This document shows positions 24,572 to 32,674 of a stretch of DNA of 64,000 bases, in pieces. Numbering within the stretch: position 1 is the first letter of the stretch; each line of letters starts with the position of its first letter. The notes under the pieces were generated by a model. It was not told the origin of the DNA. It saw only the letters and a list, made by a program, of their open reading frames with translations, and made no database searches. A program made the position numbers and the translations under genes. This stretch comes from Jeotgalibaca sp052266715 (GTDB taxonomy: Bacteria > Bacillota > Bacilli > Lactobacillales > Aerococcaceae): NCBI GenBank assembly GCA_052266715.1, contig JBQPRB010000001.1; one strand, given 5' to 3'.

Positions 24572-26377
24572 TTAAAGTTTACTTCTTAATGTCTTATACA
24601 AGTCTTTCGCAACCAACGTATATACAAATTTGTAATATTTATCATCAGAACCAAAGAGTTTCTCATAGGATTGCTGATTATTGGTGTATTCATCCATTAT
24701 TTTATCTTGGAAGAATTCAGGGAATAGTGATTTTCCGAACATTTCAGCATCATTCGTCTTAGCCATGGTAACTAATTTTTGATCAGGATTCTCAACAAAT
24801 GATCTATAAAGTGATTCCAATAAGACGCGATCCTTGTCATTGAAATCATCGGGAAAGCGTTCATTAACGCGATGGATAATTTCTTCCAAAGAATCCCGTT
24901 CATCGGGTGGCTTAACAGTGGCATTCATCTCTTTTGGATGAGTTAGTAATCCTGCAGCTGGATCTTCAGCGATAAGATGGATATCACCAGCGAAATCTTC
25001 CCGAAGCTTGTAATACTCTAATTTTATCTTATCCTTGAGATCGACTCTTTCTCTCTGCTCCCGTGGGATAAATTTCAATAAATGGTTAACAAAGACGTTT
25101 TCCTCCAACATATCCATGTCAAAAGTCCGATCGAGTTGCGCCACATAGTTATACCATTTATCAAAATTCCTTGCCGTTACCCTGAAATCATAACGTTGGT
25201 CATCACTCAGTTCGTCATAGCGATTTGTGATCGGTTTGAATTGGCTGGACAACCGGCCCAACAAGCGTTCGTCCTGTTTTTTCTGCGCTTGTTTGATCAG
25301 TTTGATGACGTTATCGATGTCCATTTGGTTGTACACATTGAATTTACGCAGTTTGGCTTGGGTATCGTAAATCAAATTTATATTGATCTCTTCGTCCAAA
25401 CGTGTTTCTTCATAAAACGGTTGGAAGGCATCCTGGATGTCTTCTTCGCTGTTGACGAAATCCAGGATAAACGTATCCTTCTTGCCAGGCATCGTCCGAT
25501 TCAAGCGTGAGAGCGTTTGGACGGCTTTCACACCCCGTAATCTTTTGTCAACAAACATCGTGTGCAGGAGCGGCTCATCAAAACCGGTTTGATATTTTTC
25601 CGCAACAATCAAGACGTTGAAGCCATCGGAATGGAAAGCTTCCTTAAGTTGCGACTCCTTGATCCGTTCGCCTGCCTTGGTTTTGTTCAGGGATGATTCG
25701 GTAAACTCGTCGCCTTCTTCAGTGGTAACTGAACCAGAGAATGCAACAAGAACATCCAAGTCACGGTAGCCTTTTTCCTTGATGTAGGCCTTGAACTCCT
25801 GCAAGTAGCGCACCGCATGGAGCAGGTCTTTCTTGGTTTTGATAAGTGCCCTTAAATGGCTGTCCAGCAATCGATAAAAACGTTGTTTATCGACCGGATT
25901 GTTTGCTGATGATGCAGTCCTTTTTGGTGTCGTTTTCATTTTGGAAGTCGACTTCTTTTTTGGTCCTGCCGTGGCGTAGTCCGGACTTTTGAGACCTTCT
26001 TGATTGAGTATCTTCCTGATAACTCGCTTGTCCACCTTATGTTTCTCTAACATCTGTACGAGATTTTGTTTATGGAATATTTCAGTTTTATTAATTCCCT
26101 TTTCAATGAAACAATCTGCATATGCTAAAAATACTCTTTCGATATTTTCCCGTGAACAAGAATACCCTTCATATTTCGTCATCAGTTCTCGGACAGCTTC
26201 AGCTCGTTTGCTACCGGTGGGACATTTTTCCGCTTCTATAGATAAGTCTTTATAGAAGTTTTTTCTGTTTTTTACAGCTTCTTTTTTCCAACCTGACCCT
26301 TTGATGTCATACATTGCGTGTCTATCTCTATTTCTATTAAGGTTTCCTGCTCCGACAAAAATAATACTTTGACCCAC
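24572..26377 (-). CDS. chimeric protein: unknown N-terminal domain fused to the C-terminal half of type I restriction HsdR
   Basis: Residues from about 190 to the end match the second helicase lobe and C-terminal coupling region of HsdR: EKYQTGFDEPLLHTMFVDKR, GVKAVQTLSRLNRT, and the long helical tail ending KFVYTLVAKDLYKTL. The PD-(D/E)XK nuclease, Walker A and DEAD motifs of a normal ~1000-aa HsdR are absent. The N-terminal 130 residues (MGQSIIFVGAGNLNRNRD onward) are not recognised and are joined through a Lys/Ser/Thr-rich linker. The start is placed at a GTG (26377) eight bases after AGGAG; a TATACT -10 lies upstream. It cannot cut DNA as a normal R subunit. No hsdM or hsdS is present. It is either a degraded remnant or a repurposed fusion. 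Confidence 0.65.
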   Translation of the reverse strand: MGQSIIFVGAGNLNRNRDRHAMYDIKGSGWKKEAVKNRKNFYKDLSIEAEKCPTGSKRAEAVRELMTKYEGYSCSRENIERVFLAYADCFIEKGINKTEIFHKQNLVQMLEKHKVDKRVIRKILNQEGLKSPDYATAGPKKKSTSKMKTTPKRTASSANNPVDKQRFYRLLDSHLRALIKTKKDLLHAVRYLQEFKAYIKEKGYRDLDVLVAFSGSVTTEEGDEFTESSLNKTKAGERIKESQLKEAFHSDGFNVLIVAEKYQTGFDEPLLHTMFVDKRLRGVKAVQTLSRLNRTMPGKKDTFILDFVNSEEDIQDAFQPFYEETRLDEEININLIYDTQAKLRKFNVYNQMDIDNVIKLIKQAQKKQDERLLGRLSSQFKPITNRYDELSDDQRYDFRVTARNFDKWYNYVAQLDRTFDMDMLEENVFVNHLLKFIPREQRERVDLKDKIKLEYYKLREDFAGDIHLIAEDPAAGLLTHPKEMNATVKPPDERDSLEEIIHRVNERFPDDFNDKDRVLLESLYRSFVENPDQKLVTMAKTNDAEMFGKSLFPEFFQDKIMDEYTNNQQSYEKLFGSDDKYYKFVYTLVAKDLYKTLRSKL

Positions 26378-26491
26378 CCAACTCTCTCCTATCTGCTCCA
26401 AATCTTGTATGTATAATTTCTTTACAATTATTACTATATCCAGTATAACAAAGTTAATATTTATTTATATGGTCTTTTATACGTAATATTG

Positions 26492-26499
26492 ACCTGGTT
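26492..26499 (+). repeat. left target-site duplication of the IS256-family element
   Basis: ACCTGGTT directly abuts the left inverted repeat and is repeated exactly at 27836-27843. Eight bases is the usual duplication length for IS256-family insertions. Confidence 0.9.
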
Positions 26500-27835
26500 G
26501 AGAGTGTAAAATATTTTGTGTAAATAGAAAAAAGGAAGTCCCTTCTGTAGAATAGAGTTACCACAACACATTCACAGAAAAGAGGACTTCCCTATGAACG
26601 ATTTTACTACAGAAATTCTAAAGACTCTAGCGAACAAAGGCGATTTGAATGAATTATTCCGTGTCCATTTGGAGAAAGCTGTCAATACGCTTCTCAAAAC
26701 GGAGTTAACGGCTTTCCTCGATTACGAAAAGTACGATCGCATTGGTTTTAACACGGGTAATTCTCGTAACGGCTCCTATGACCGTACGGTCAAGACCGAG
26801 TATGGGGAACTTCATCTCCAGATTCCGCGCGACCGCAACGGCGAGTTCAAGCAACAGACTGTTCCTGCTTATAGACGGACGAATGATACCTTAGAGGAGA
26901 CCGTCATTCACCTCTTCCGAAAAGGTATTACCATGTCGGAAATCGCAGACTTGATTGAGAAAATGTATGGGCATCACTACACGCCCCAAACCATGTCCAA
27001 TATAACAAAATCTTTTACAGAAGAGGTCACGTCGTTTAAAGAGCGGGAGCTTCATGACCGTTATGCCGCTATTTATATGGACGCAACGTATATCCCTTTA
27101 AAGCGGAAAACCGTCGCCAAGGAAGCCATTCATATCGCAGTTGGCATTCGCCCGGACGGTTCAAAGGAAGTGTTGAGCTACGCGATTGCACCAACTGAAT
27201 CCATCACGATTTGGGAAGAGATTTTAATGGACCTCCAGGAACGTGGTGTGAAAAACGTCCTCCTTTTCATCACGGATGGTTTAAAGGGGATGGCAGGGGC
27301 CGTTCAGCGGTTCTATCCCAAAGCCCGTTTTCAACATTGTTGTGTGCACGTTTCCCGTAATATCAGTCACAAGGTACGCGTTGATGATCGCAAGGATGTT
27401 TGTGACGATTTTAAAATGGTGTATCAAGCTGCGTCTAAAGAGGCGGCATTGGAAGCACGTGGTGCTTTTGCGAAAAAATGGAAAGTAAGCTACCCAAAAG
27501 TGGTGGCATCCATCCTCTCGAATGATAACTTGCTTACTTTCTATGATTTCCCCGTAGCCATACGCAAGAGTATTTATTCGACGAACCTGATTGAATCCTT
27601 CAATAAGCAAATCAAGAAGTACAGCCATCGGAAGGAACAGTTCCAGAATGAAGATTCTATGGAACGCTTCCTGGTCTCGTCTTTTGATACGTACAACCAG
27701 AAATTCTTGGGCCGTAGTCATAAAGGCTTCCAACAGGCCGAAGGCGAGCTGGAACAAATGCTATGCGAACTGTTGGAAGTGTAGAAGCAATCTGCAGCAG
27801 GGAAAAGCCATTTACACAAAATTATTGACGCTCCC
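26500..27835 (+). mobile_element. intact IS256-family insertion sequence (1336 bp)
   Basis: The element is bounded by 28-bp imperfect terminal inverted repeats (22 of 28 positions match; the shared core is ATTTTGTGTAAAT) and flanked by identical 8-bp duplications. It contains one full-length transposase gene. The exact duplication and intact frame suggest recent insertion. It landed about 120 bases upstream of the chimeric HsdR gene, just outside its likely promoter. Confidence 0.93.
26594..27784 (+). CDS. IS256-family transposase (IS905-like)
   Basis: 396-aa DDE transposase that cuts and joins the element's ends. The N-terminal DNA-binding part (LANKGDLNELFRVHLEKAVN) and the central RNase-H-like catalytic domain are intact: the first Asp in YAAIYMDATYIPLKR, the second in LLFITDGLKGM, and the Glu in STNLIESFNKQIK. 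Overall the sequence resembles IS905/IS1310 transposases of lactic acid bacteria. No frameshift is present, so it should be active. The gene fills the element apart from its short ends. Confidence 0.95.
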   Translation: MNDFTTEILKTLANKGDLNELFRVHLEKAVNTLLKTELTAFLDYEKYDRIGFNTGNSRNGSYDRTVKTEYGELHLQIPRDRNGEFKQQTVPAYRRTNDTLEETVIHLFRKGITMSEIADLIEKMYGHHYTPQTMSNITKSFTEEVTSFKERELHDRYAAIYMDATYIPLKRKTVAKEAIHIAVGIRPDGSKEVLSYAIAPTESITIWEEILMDLQERGVKNVLLFITDGLKGMAGAVQRFYPKARFQHCCVHVSRNISHKVRVDDRKDVCDDFKMVYQAASKEAALEARGAFAKKWKVSYPKVVASILSNDNLLTFYDFPVAIRKSIYSTNLIESFNKQIKKYSHRKEQFQNEDSMERFLVSSFDTYNQKFLGRSHKGFQQAEGELEQMLCELLEV

Positions 27836-27843
27836 ACCTGGTT
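27836..27843 (+). repeat. right target-site duplication of the IS256-family element
   Basis: Second copy of ACCTGGTT, immediately after the right inverted repeat. Confidence 0.9.
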
Positions 27844-27928
27844 TTTTTCTGATGTACTAGTTAGCAATGGTTTGGAATTTTGAAAATACAACAATAACAT
27901 CCCCACAAGAAAAACATTTGATAAAAAT

Positions 27929-27981
27929 TAAAAAAAGGACGCAACCATGTTAGTTTTTACAACTAATATGGTTGCACCTTT
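27929..27981. terminator. bidirectional terminator-like hairpin
   Basis: GGACGCAACCATGTTAGTT pairs with AACTAATATGGTTGCACC with two mismatches around a small loop, flanked by seven A residues and seven T residues. It may end transcription of the degraded gene at 28132 (minus strand). Between it and that gene (27982-28131) no intact gene is supported. Confidence 0.7.
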
Positions 27982-28131
27982 TTTTATAAATCAATTCTTT
28001 AATAAATACTCCCCTACAGAAATGCGTCTTTAGCCGTAATCCATAAGATAGGTAACGGCAGCCAGCTATGTCAACAAAGGCAGTCGGACACCCGTTACTA
28101 GCGTGGCCACCTTCAACGTCATAATCCATTC

Positions 28132-28530
28132 TTAATTGAATTTTTTGCCACTGATTTTTCTTATCAATCTGCAAAATCGGTCCCACTCCTCCGGATACTG
28201 GTTATCGCCGTAAATACGAATATTTTTCTTGTCTCCAACAACTTCAATCTCCTACTGGGTACCATCGCAAACCAGCGGATCACTGTATTCTTTCTTTCAT
28301 CGAAGTAAACCTAAGTCCCTCAACTCATTGATAAATTTGTCGCTCGTGTTCTGTCTGATCGTTTTTGCGTAATAATCGACTTCGCCGTCCCCTCGGTGTT
28401 CCCACTTCAATTCCTTGCTGTCAAAATGGATTTCCATCTCATAATAACCACCAAAATAACCACCGACAGATGCTTTCAAATTTCTAATCTCACTGTAGGC
28501 ATCAATGTTTGATAGCTCTTTGTTTGTCAT
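28132..28530 (-). pseudogene. small gene of unknown function broken by two in-frame stops
   Basis: A single uninterrupted 133-codon frame begins at an ATG after AAGGAT and ends at TAA, but carries a TGA after residue 77 (GLLR*KKEYSDP) and a TAG 14 codons later (CDGTQ*EIEVVGD). Both fit single G-to-A changes in tryptophan codons. The C-terminal part (IRIYGDNQYPEEWDRF) is well formed, so the frame was recently functional. The family is not recognised. It sits 22 bases after vsr on the same strand. Confidence 0.7.
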
Positions 28531-28552
28531 GTTTTAATATCCTTCCAAGTGT

Positions 28553-28975
28553 CTATTTATTTTTTCCAGATTCTTGATTTACAAATGCAATAATCTTTTC
28601 GATTACACCATTGAAATTTTCTTTGAGCTCATGTTCCCATATCCGCAAGACTGTCCAGCCTTGTTCCTCATAATGGTCTGTGACTTCTCGATCGTGTTCT
28701 ACGTTCCTCATCAATTTATTTTCCCAGAATTTTATGTTTGTTTTCGGCATCGTACCGTGGACGGGGCACCGGTGCCAAAAACAGGAATCAATAAATATAA
28801 CAAGTTTGTACTTTTTAATTGAGATATCCGGGGTACCATAAAGGCTCCTATCATTCTTACGGAACCGAAGACCCTTTCTCCAAAGAGCGCGTGACACAGT
28901 GTTTTCAAGTTTTGACTGCGCACGAATGGAACTCATTGTCTTATGACGTTGCTCCTGAGTCATTTTGTCAACCAT
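28553..28975 (-). CDS. vsr: very short patch repair endonuclease (Vsr)
   Basis: Nicks DNA 5' to a T:G mismatch made by deamination of 5-methylcytosine, starting short-patch repair. The 140-aa protein has the family opening EQRHKTMSSIRAQSKLE, the catalytic Asp region YGTPDISIKKYKLVIF, and the zinc/active-site block DSCFWHRCPVHGTMPKTN. The start is placed at ATG 28975, seven bases after AAGGTG, removing 17 upstream residues. Vsr normally accompanies a cytosine-5 methyltransferase; none is in the window, which fits a decaying restriction-modification locus. Confidence 0.92.
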   Translation of the reverse strand: MVDKMTQEQRHKTMSSIRAQSKLENTVSRALWRKGLRFRKNDRSLYGTPDISIKKYKLVIFIDSCFWHRCPVHGTMPKTNIKFWENKLMRNVEHDREVTDHYEEQGWTVLRIWEHELKENFNGVIEKIIAFVNQESGKNK

Positions 28976-29097
28976 TCTGAACACCTTCTCGTTCGTTATA
29001 GTTATGAAACAAGAATCCCCTTTCATTATATCACGATTTAAACTTGAACAATTGAGTAGTCATCGGTGTCTTAAAGAAATAGGTAAGATCGAACCCC

Positions 29098-29275
29098 CTG
29101 CAGAAATCGTGATTGCGGGGTAGCCATGAATGAGGATGAAATGCGAATTAGGCCCCGTTCCGCTTCAGCGGTTACGGGGCTTTTGAGGCTTTCAAGCCTG
29201 GAGACCTTGGCTCCAGGCGGTCCCATGGCGGACCACAAGCAATCACGCATTTCGGAAGGGTGTCTCCAGAGAAAT
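29098..29275 (+). repeat. palindromic intergenic element, copy B (diverged)
   Basis: Same architecture as copies A and D but with many substitutions. Stem bases change together: CCTGGAG/CTCCAGG here against CCCGGAG/CTCCGGG in copy D, GATTGC/GCAATC against GGTTGC/GCAACC, and CCATG/CATGG against CCGTG/CACGG. The first inner hairpin is rebuilt as a different stem (CCGCTTCAGCGG inside CCCCGT/ACGGGG). It lies between vsr and the SDR terminator. Confidence 0.8.
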
Positions 29276-29350
29276 ACAAAGAAGTACCCTACTCCAAAAA
29301 AGAAAAGTACTTCTGTTTAGAATTTTATCTAAAATATAAAGTACCAAAGC

Positions 29351-29383
29351 AAAACACCCTCAAAATTATATTGAGGGTGTTTT
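29351..29383. terminator. terminator after the SDR gene
   Basis: AAAACACCCTCAA and TTGAGGGTGTTTT form a perfect 13-bp stem with a 7-base loop, 24 bases past the SDR stop codon. Confidence 0.88.
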
Positions 29384-29407
29384 CCTGAAGGAGGTATTTC
29401 AAAAAAA

Positions 29408-30166
29408 TTATTTACAAGCACTCCAGCCGCCATCAACGGGCATTGTAACAGCTGTTACATAAGAGGCTTCTTTTGATCCCAGGAAGATGGCTGCAGCGTT
29501 CAATTCACCTGCACAACCATAGCGTTTCATTGGGACAGTGATATCCATATAACCTTGGAATGCATCTGTATTCAGAGTATCAGTGGTCAATTCAGTTTCA
29601 AAGTAACCAGGACAAATAGTGTTTACAGTGATGTTATGTTCAGCTAACTCACCCGCAACAGCACGTGAGAAGTTCACGACACCGGCTTTAGAAGCGTGAT
29701 AAGCTGACTGTAGTTGATTCGTACCCATCAACCCATACATAGAAGAGATGTTAATAATCCGGCCGTAGTTCGCTTCTTTCATCGCTTTTGAATAGCAACG
29801 CGTCATTTTGAAGACACTTGTCAAGTCCAGCTCCATCGTGAAGTCCCAAGCTTCGTTGGTCATTTCAGTGATAGCACCGCCTTCACTTGCACCAGCATTG
29901 TTTACCAATACATCCACTTTACCGTATGTTGCTAAAATTTTATCTAGTGAATTTTGGATACTTTCGTCATTTGTTACGTCCAAGCGGATAGCTAATGCTT
30001 TTCCACCTGCTGCCTTAATTTCTTCAGCGATTTCTTCCAAGCGGTCGACGCGACGTGCCATCAAGACAACTGTTGCGCCTTGTTTCGCAAAACCTCTTGC
30101 CATTTGGACTCCCAAACCACTTGATGCACCAGTAATTGCGACAACTTTACCTTCATAATTAAACAT
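29408..30166 (-). CDS. SDR-family oxidoreductase (gluconate 5-dehydrogenase-like)
   Basis: NAD(P)-dependent alcohol/ketone dehydrogenase of the classical short-chain family, 252 aa. The cofactor motif TGASSGLG, NNAG, the catalytic Ser in NISSMYG and the YHASK dyad are all present. Overall it resembles gluconate or sorbose dehydrogenases, but the substrate is uncertain. The start is the ATG at 30166, eight bases after GGAGG. It follows the LDH2-family gene by 23 bases, so the pair probably acts on the same hydroxy acid or polyol in sequence. Confidence 0.85.
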   Translation of the reverse strand: MFNYEGKVVAITGASSGLGVQMARGFAKQGATVVLMARRVDRLEEIAEEIKAAGGKALAIRLDVTNDESIQNSLDKILATYGKVDVLVNNAGASEGGAITEMTNEAWDFTMELDLTSVFKMTRCYSKAMKEANYGRIINISSMYGLMGTNQLQSAYHASKAGVVNFSRAVAGELAEHNITVNTICPGYFETELTTDTLNTDAFQGYMDITVPMKRYGCAGELNAAAIFLGSKEASYVTAVTMPVDGGWSACK

Positions 30167-30189
30167 TTTTTCTTCCTCCAAATAAAATA

Positions 30190-31257
30190 TTAGTTAGCGA
30201 AGGCGCCTAAACCTTCGTAATTATCACTGTGAATAACATCTGATTTCAAGTAGTTAATGATTGATTCCGGAATTTCCACGCCTTCTGTTCTGTTTTTCTC
30301 ATAACGTTGGTTGGATCCCTGACCAGGGTAACGAACGCTTGTATTGCCGGTAGCCGGTTTAACGCTGTTCAATTCTGCCATTGTCTGGGTGATGTTTTCC
30401 TTGAATGTATCAGCATTGCCAAAGCGTGCTGGATCGATGACGATGTATAGTTGGCCCAAGTTACGACCTGAATGCAAGTCATGGTACATGGAGCTGACGT
30501 GCTTACCAAATGGCAAGTTCATCAAAATACCAGAGAAGATATCCACCATCATCATTAAGCCATACCCTTTTGGTCCTGCAATTGGCATCAAACCATTAAC
30601 TGCATTTGGATCTGTGGTTGGTTGACCATCGCTGTCAACAGCCCAGTCAGATGGAATTGAACGACCTTTCGAACGCGCATCCAGGATTTTTCCCCATGCC
30701 TGAACGGTTGTTGCCATATCAAAAATCAGTGGTGTGTCCATTGAACTTGGAGCACCGAAGCCAAGTGGGTTCGTACCATAGTAAGGTTCTGCTCCGCCGA
30801 AAGGAACCGCCATCGGATCGGATTGGGTCATGGCCATACCTACTAATCCAGCTTCCGCAATTTTACGCAAGTAGTATGAAAGTGTACCGGTATGCCCACA
30901 TTTAGAAACACCGATTACTGCCACACCTGATTTTTTCGCCATTTCGATGGCTGGCTCAAGCGCCAGGTTTGCCACGTATTGTCCTTGGGCATTGTCACCA
31001 TGGAATACGCCGGAACTTTCCCCCGTTTTTTCAAATACGATTTCTGGTTCACGAGTGATGCCACCTTTGTTGATACGTTCGGAATAATATTCAACGCGGA
31101 CCGCACCGTGTGAGTGCACACCGCATAAATCGGCATAAACCAAGTGGTTTGCTGTTTCTACTGCTTGCTCTTTTGGCAAACCGGCTGCTTCAAGTTTATT
31201 TTGGATTAATTCGTGTAGTTCATTAGGAGTAACTTTGATCATTTTTTCTTCTGACAT
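30190..31257 (-). CDS. LDH2-family malate/L-lactate/ureidoglycolate-type dehydrogenase
   Basis: NAD(P)-dependent 2-hydroxyacid oxidoreductase with the non-Rossmann LDH2 fold, 355 aa. The N-terminal block VYADLCGVHSHGAVRVEYY carries the conserved GVxSHG motif, and the central GVSKCGHTGTLSYYLRKIAE and DMATTVQAWGKILDA blocks are typical. Relatives act on malate, sulfolactate, ureidoglycolate or 2,3-diketogulonate; none can be chosen here. It is the first gene of a two-gene operon with the SDR gene. AGGAGCG precedes the ATG. Two AAACGTT boxes lie upstream of the likely promoter. Confidence 0.85.
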   Translation of the reverse strand: MSEEKMIKVTPNELHELIQNKLEAAGLPKEQAVETANHLVYADLCGVHSHGAVRVEYYSERINKGGITREPEIVFEKTGESSGVFHGDNAQGQYVANLALEPAIEMAKKSGVAVIGVSKCGHTGTLSYYLRKIAEAGLVGMAMTQSDPMAVPFGGAEPYYGTNPLGFGAPSSMDTPLIFDMATTVQAWGKILDARSKGRSIPSDWAVDSDGQPTTDPNAVNGLMPIAGPKGYGLMMMVDIFSGILMNLPFGKHVSSMYHDLHSGRNLGQLYIVIDPARFGNADTFKENITQTMAELNSVKPATGNTSVRYPGQGSNQRYEKNRTEGVEIPESIINYLKSDVIHSDNYEGLGAFAN

Positions 31258-31567
31258 TATATATAACGCTCCTTTTATTAGACTAGTAACTTTTCAAGTG
31301 GGGTGTTTCCACTCCCTCTTCGTTGATAAGTTCATATTATCACAATGTTAGAGTGTGCGACTTAGACAAAACAAACAAAAAAACGTTATTTTTTAGTTAA
31401 TATATATAAAACGTTTAAATCAAAACTCTTCAAGAGTCCATTTAAAAGCTTTTTTAGTATCTTTTTTTAAAAATAGACTTATATGACAAAATGCACAAAT
31501 ATACACTTACTTATTGTGAATTTTTTATCAATTAACGAAAATGTTTGTTTTTATATTTACGACAGCA
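31258..31567. promoter_or_regulatory. regulatory region of the LDH2-SDR operon
   Basis: No gene is seen. On the minus strand an extended -10 TGTGATAAT occurs at 31336-31344. Two boxes, AAACGTT at 31381-31387 and the palindrome AAACGTTT at 31409-31416, lie 28 bases apart upstream of it, positioned as if for an activator. The rest is AT-rich. Confidence 0.4.
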
Positions 31568-31685
31568 CCCATATCCCTTTGAGGCTTGCAAGCCCGGAGA
31601 CTTTAGGCTTCGAGCGGTCCCACGGCAACACACAAGCAACACGCAGTCCGGAGGGCATTTCCTTTACCAATAACCCAGAACAAAA
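31568..31685 (+). repeat. palindromic intergenic element, copy C (5'-truncated)
   Basis: Only the right half of the element is present, starting at the TCCCTTTGAGGCTTGCAAGCC region and continuing through GGTCCCACGGC, CACAAGCAAC and GGGCATTTCC to the shared tail CCAATAACCCAGAAC. The left arm is missing, so the outer stem cannot form. The inner hairpin has accumulated a mismatch. Confidence 0.8.
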
Positions 31686-31713
31686 AAATACCCCACTCTA
31701 TTCGAATGAGGTA
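31682..31713 (-). terminator. terminator of the opp operon
   Basis: On the minus strand TACCTCATTC pairs with GAGTGGGGTA (two G-U pairs) and is followed by seven T residues. It lies about 26 bases after the oppF stop codon and touches the end of element copy C. Confidence 0.75.
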
Positions 31714-31738
31714 CTTCTCTTTGAAGTTGAATCTGAAC

Positions 31739-32674
31739 TTACCCTTCCTGCAACCACCCAGTCACATCTTCATCAGTTCCCAGAACATAATGGGTGCCAT
31801 CAATCAGATGCTGTGTGCCTTTGGTATAATCCAATCCACTCGTTTCATAATCGTATGCTAACGCAACACGTTTACGTTCAACGACCGGATTCGCATGCGG
31901 GATTGCGGAAATCAATGATTTCGTATAGGGGTGAATCGGATTGTTGAAGATTTCATCGGTTGTGCCGGTTTCAATCATATGTCCCAAATGAAGCACACCG
32001 ATGCGGTCGGAAATGTAACGAACCATCGATAAGTCATGGGCGATGAACAAATAGGCGATATTGGTTTCTTCCTGGATTTCTTTCATCAAGTTAACAATTT
32101 GCGCCTGGATGGAAACATCCAGCGCACTGATTGCTTCGTCCGCAATGATTAAATCAGGATTCATGATCAACGCCCGAGCAATCCCCAGACGTTGCCGTTG
32201 CCCCCCGGAAAACTGGCTCGGGAAGCGGCCCGCAAAATCACGGGATAAACCGACCCGTTCCAAAATATCCATGACCTTTTCAGCTCGTTCATTTCTTGTG
32301 CCGGCAGTACCTTGAATATCAAGTCCATGGGCAACAATATCCATGACGTTTTTGCGTGGATTCAAACTTGCCATCGGATCCTGGAAGATCATTTGCATTT
32401 TCGTCCGCAGCATACTGTTGGTTTCTTTTTTTAATTTGCCGGAAATATCCTGACCGTTGAAATTGATCGAGCCGTCGGTAATGTCATGAAGACGGATAAC
32501 CGAGCGGCCAATCGTGGATTTTCCGCTTCCGGATTCCCCTACCAAACCATATGTTTCACCCGGATAAATATCGAAGGATATGCCGTCGACAGCTTTCACT
32601 GTATAGTTGCGATTTACCTTAAAGTATTGTTTTAAATCTTTGACTGCTAATAGTGGTTCACTTTGCAACGCCAT
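31739..32674 (-). CDS. oppF: oligopeptide ABC transporter ATP-binding protein OppF
   Basis: Second ATPase of a five-gene peptide importer, 311 aa. Walker A GESGSGKSTIGR, signature FSGGQRQRLGIARAL and Walker B LIIADEAISALD are intact, and the protein ends with the Opp-type C-terminal extension (NPIHPYTKSLISAIPHANP). It overlaps oppD by 17 bases, giving translational coupling. No Cys cluster is seen in the C-terminal extension. Last gene of oppABCDF, followed by a terminator. Confidence 0.93.
   Translation of the reverse strand: MALQSEPLLAVKDLKQYFKVNRNYTVKAVDGISFDIYPGETYGLVGESGSGKSTIGRSVIRLHDITDGSINFNGQDISGKLKKETNSMLRTKMQMIFQDPMASLNPRKNVMDIVAHGLDIQGTAGTRNERAEKVMDILERVGLSRDFAGRFPSQFSGGQRQRLGIARALIMNPDLIIADEAISALDVSIQAQIVNLMKEIQEETNIAYLFIAHDLSMVRYISDRIGVLHLGHMIETGTTDEIFNNPIHPYTKSLISAIPHANPVVERKRVALAYDYETSGLDYTKGTQHLIDGTHYVLGTDEDVTGWLQEG

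Noticed and set aside
24572..26377. A functional type I restriction subunit
   Set aside because: Walker A, DEAD-box and nuclease motifs are missing and no hsdM or hsdS lies nearby.
27950..28186. 78-codon minus-strand frame
   Set aside because: It overlaps the pseudogene tail in another frame and runs through the terminator hairpin, without a ribosome binding site.
29126..29320. 64-codon plus-strand frame over element copy B
   Set aside because: It reads through the repeat's hairpins, has no ribosome binding site and is not shared by the other copies in that frame.
31483..31947. 154-codon plus-strand frame over copy C and the oppF 3' end
   Set aside because: It spans a repeat, a terminator and the antisense of a certain gene, so it is a by-product.
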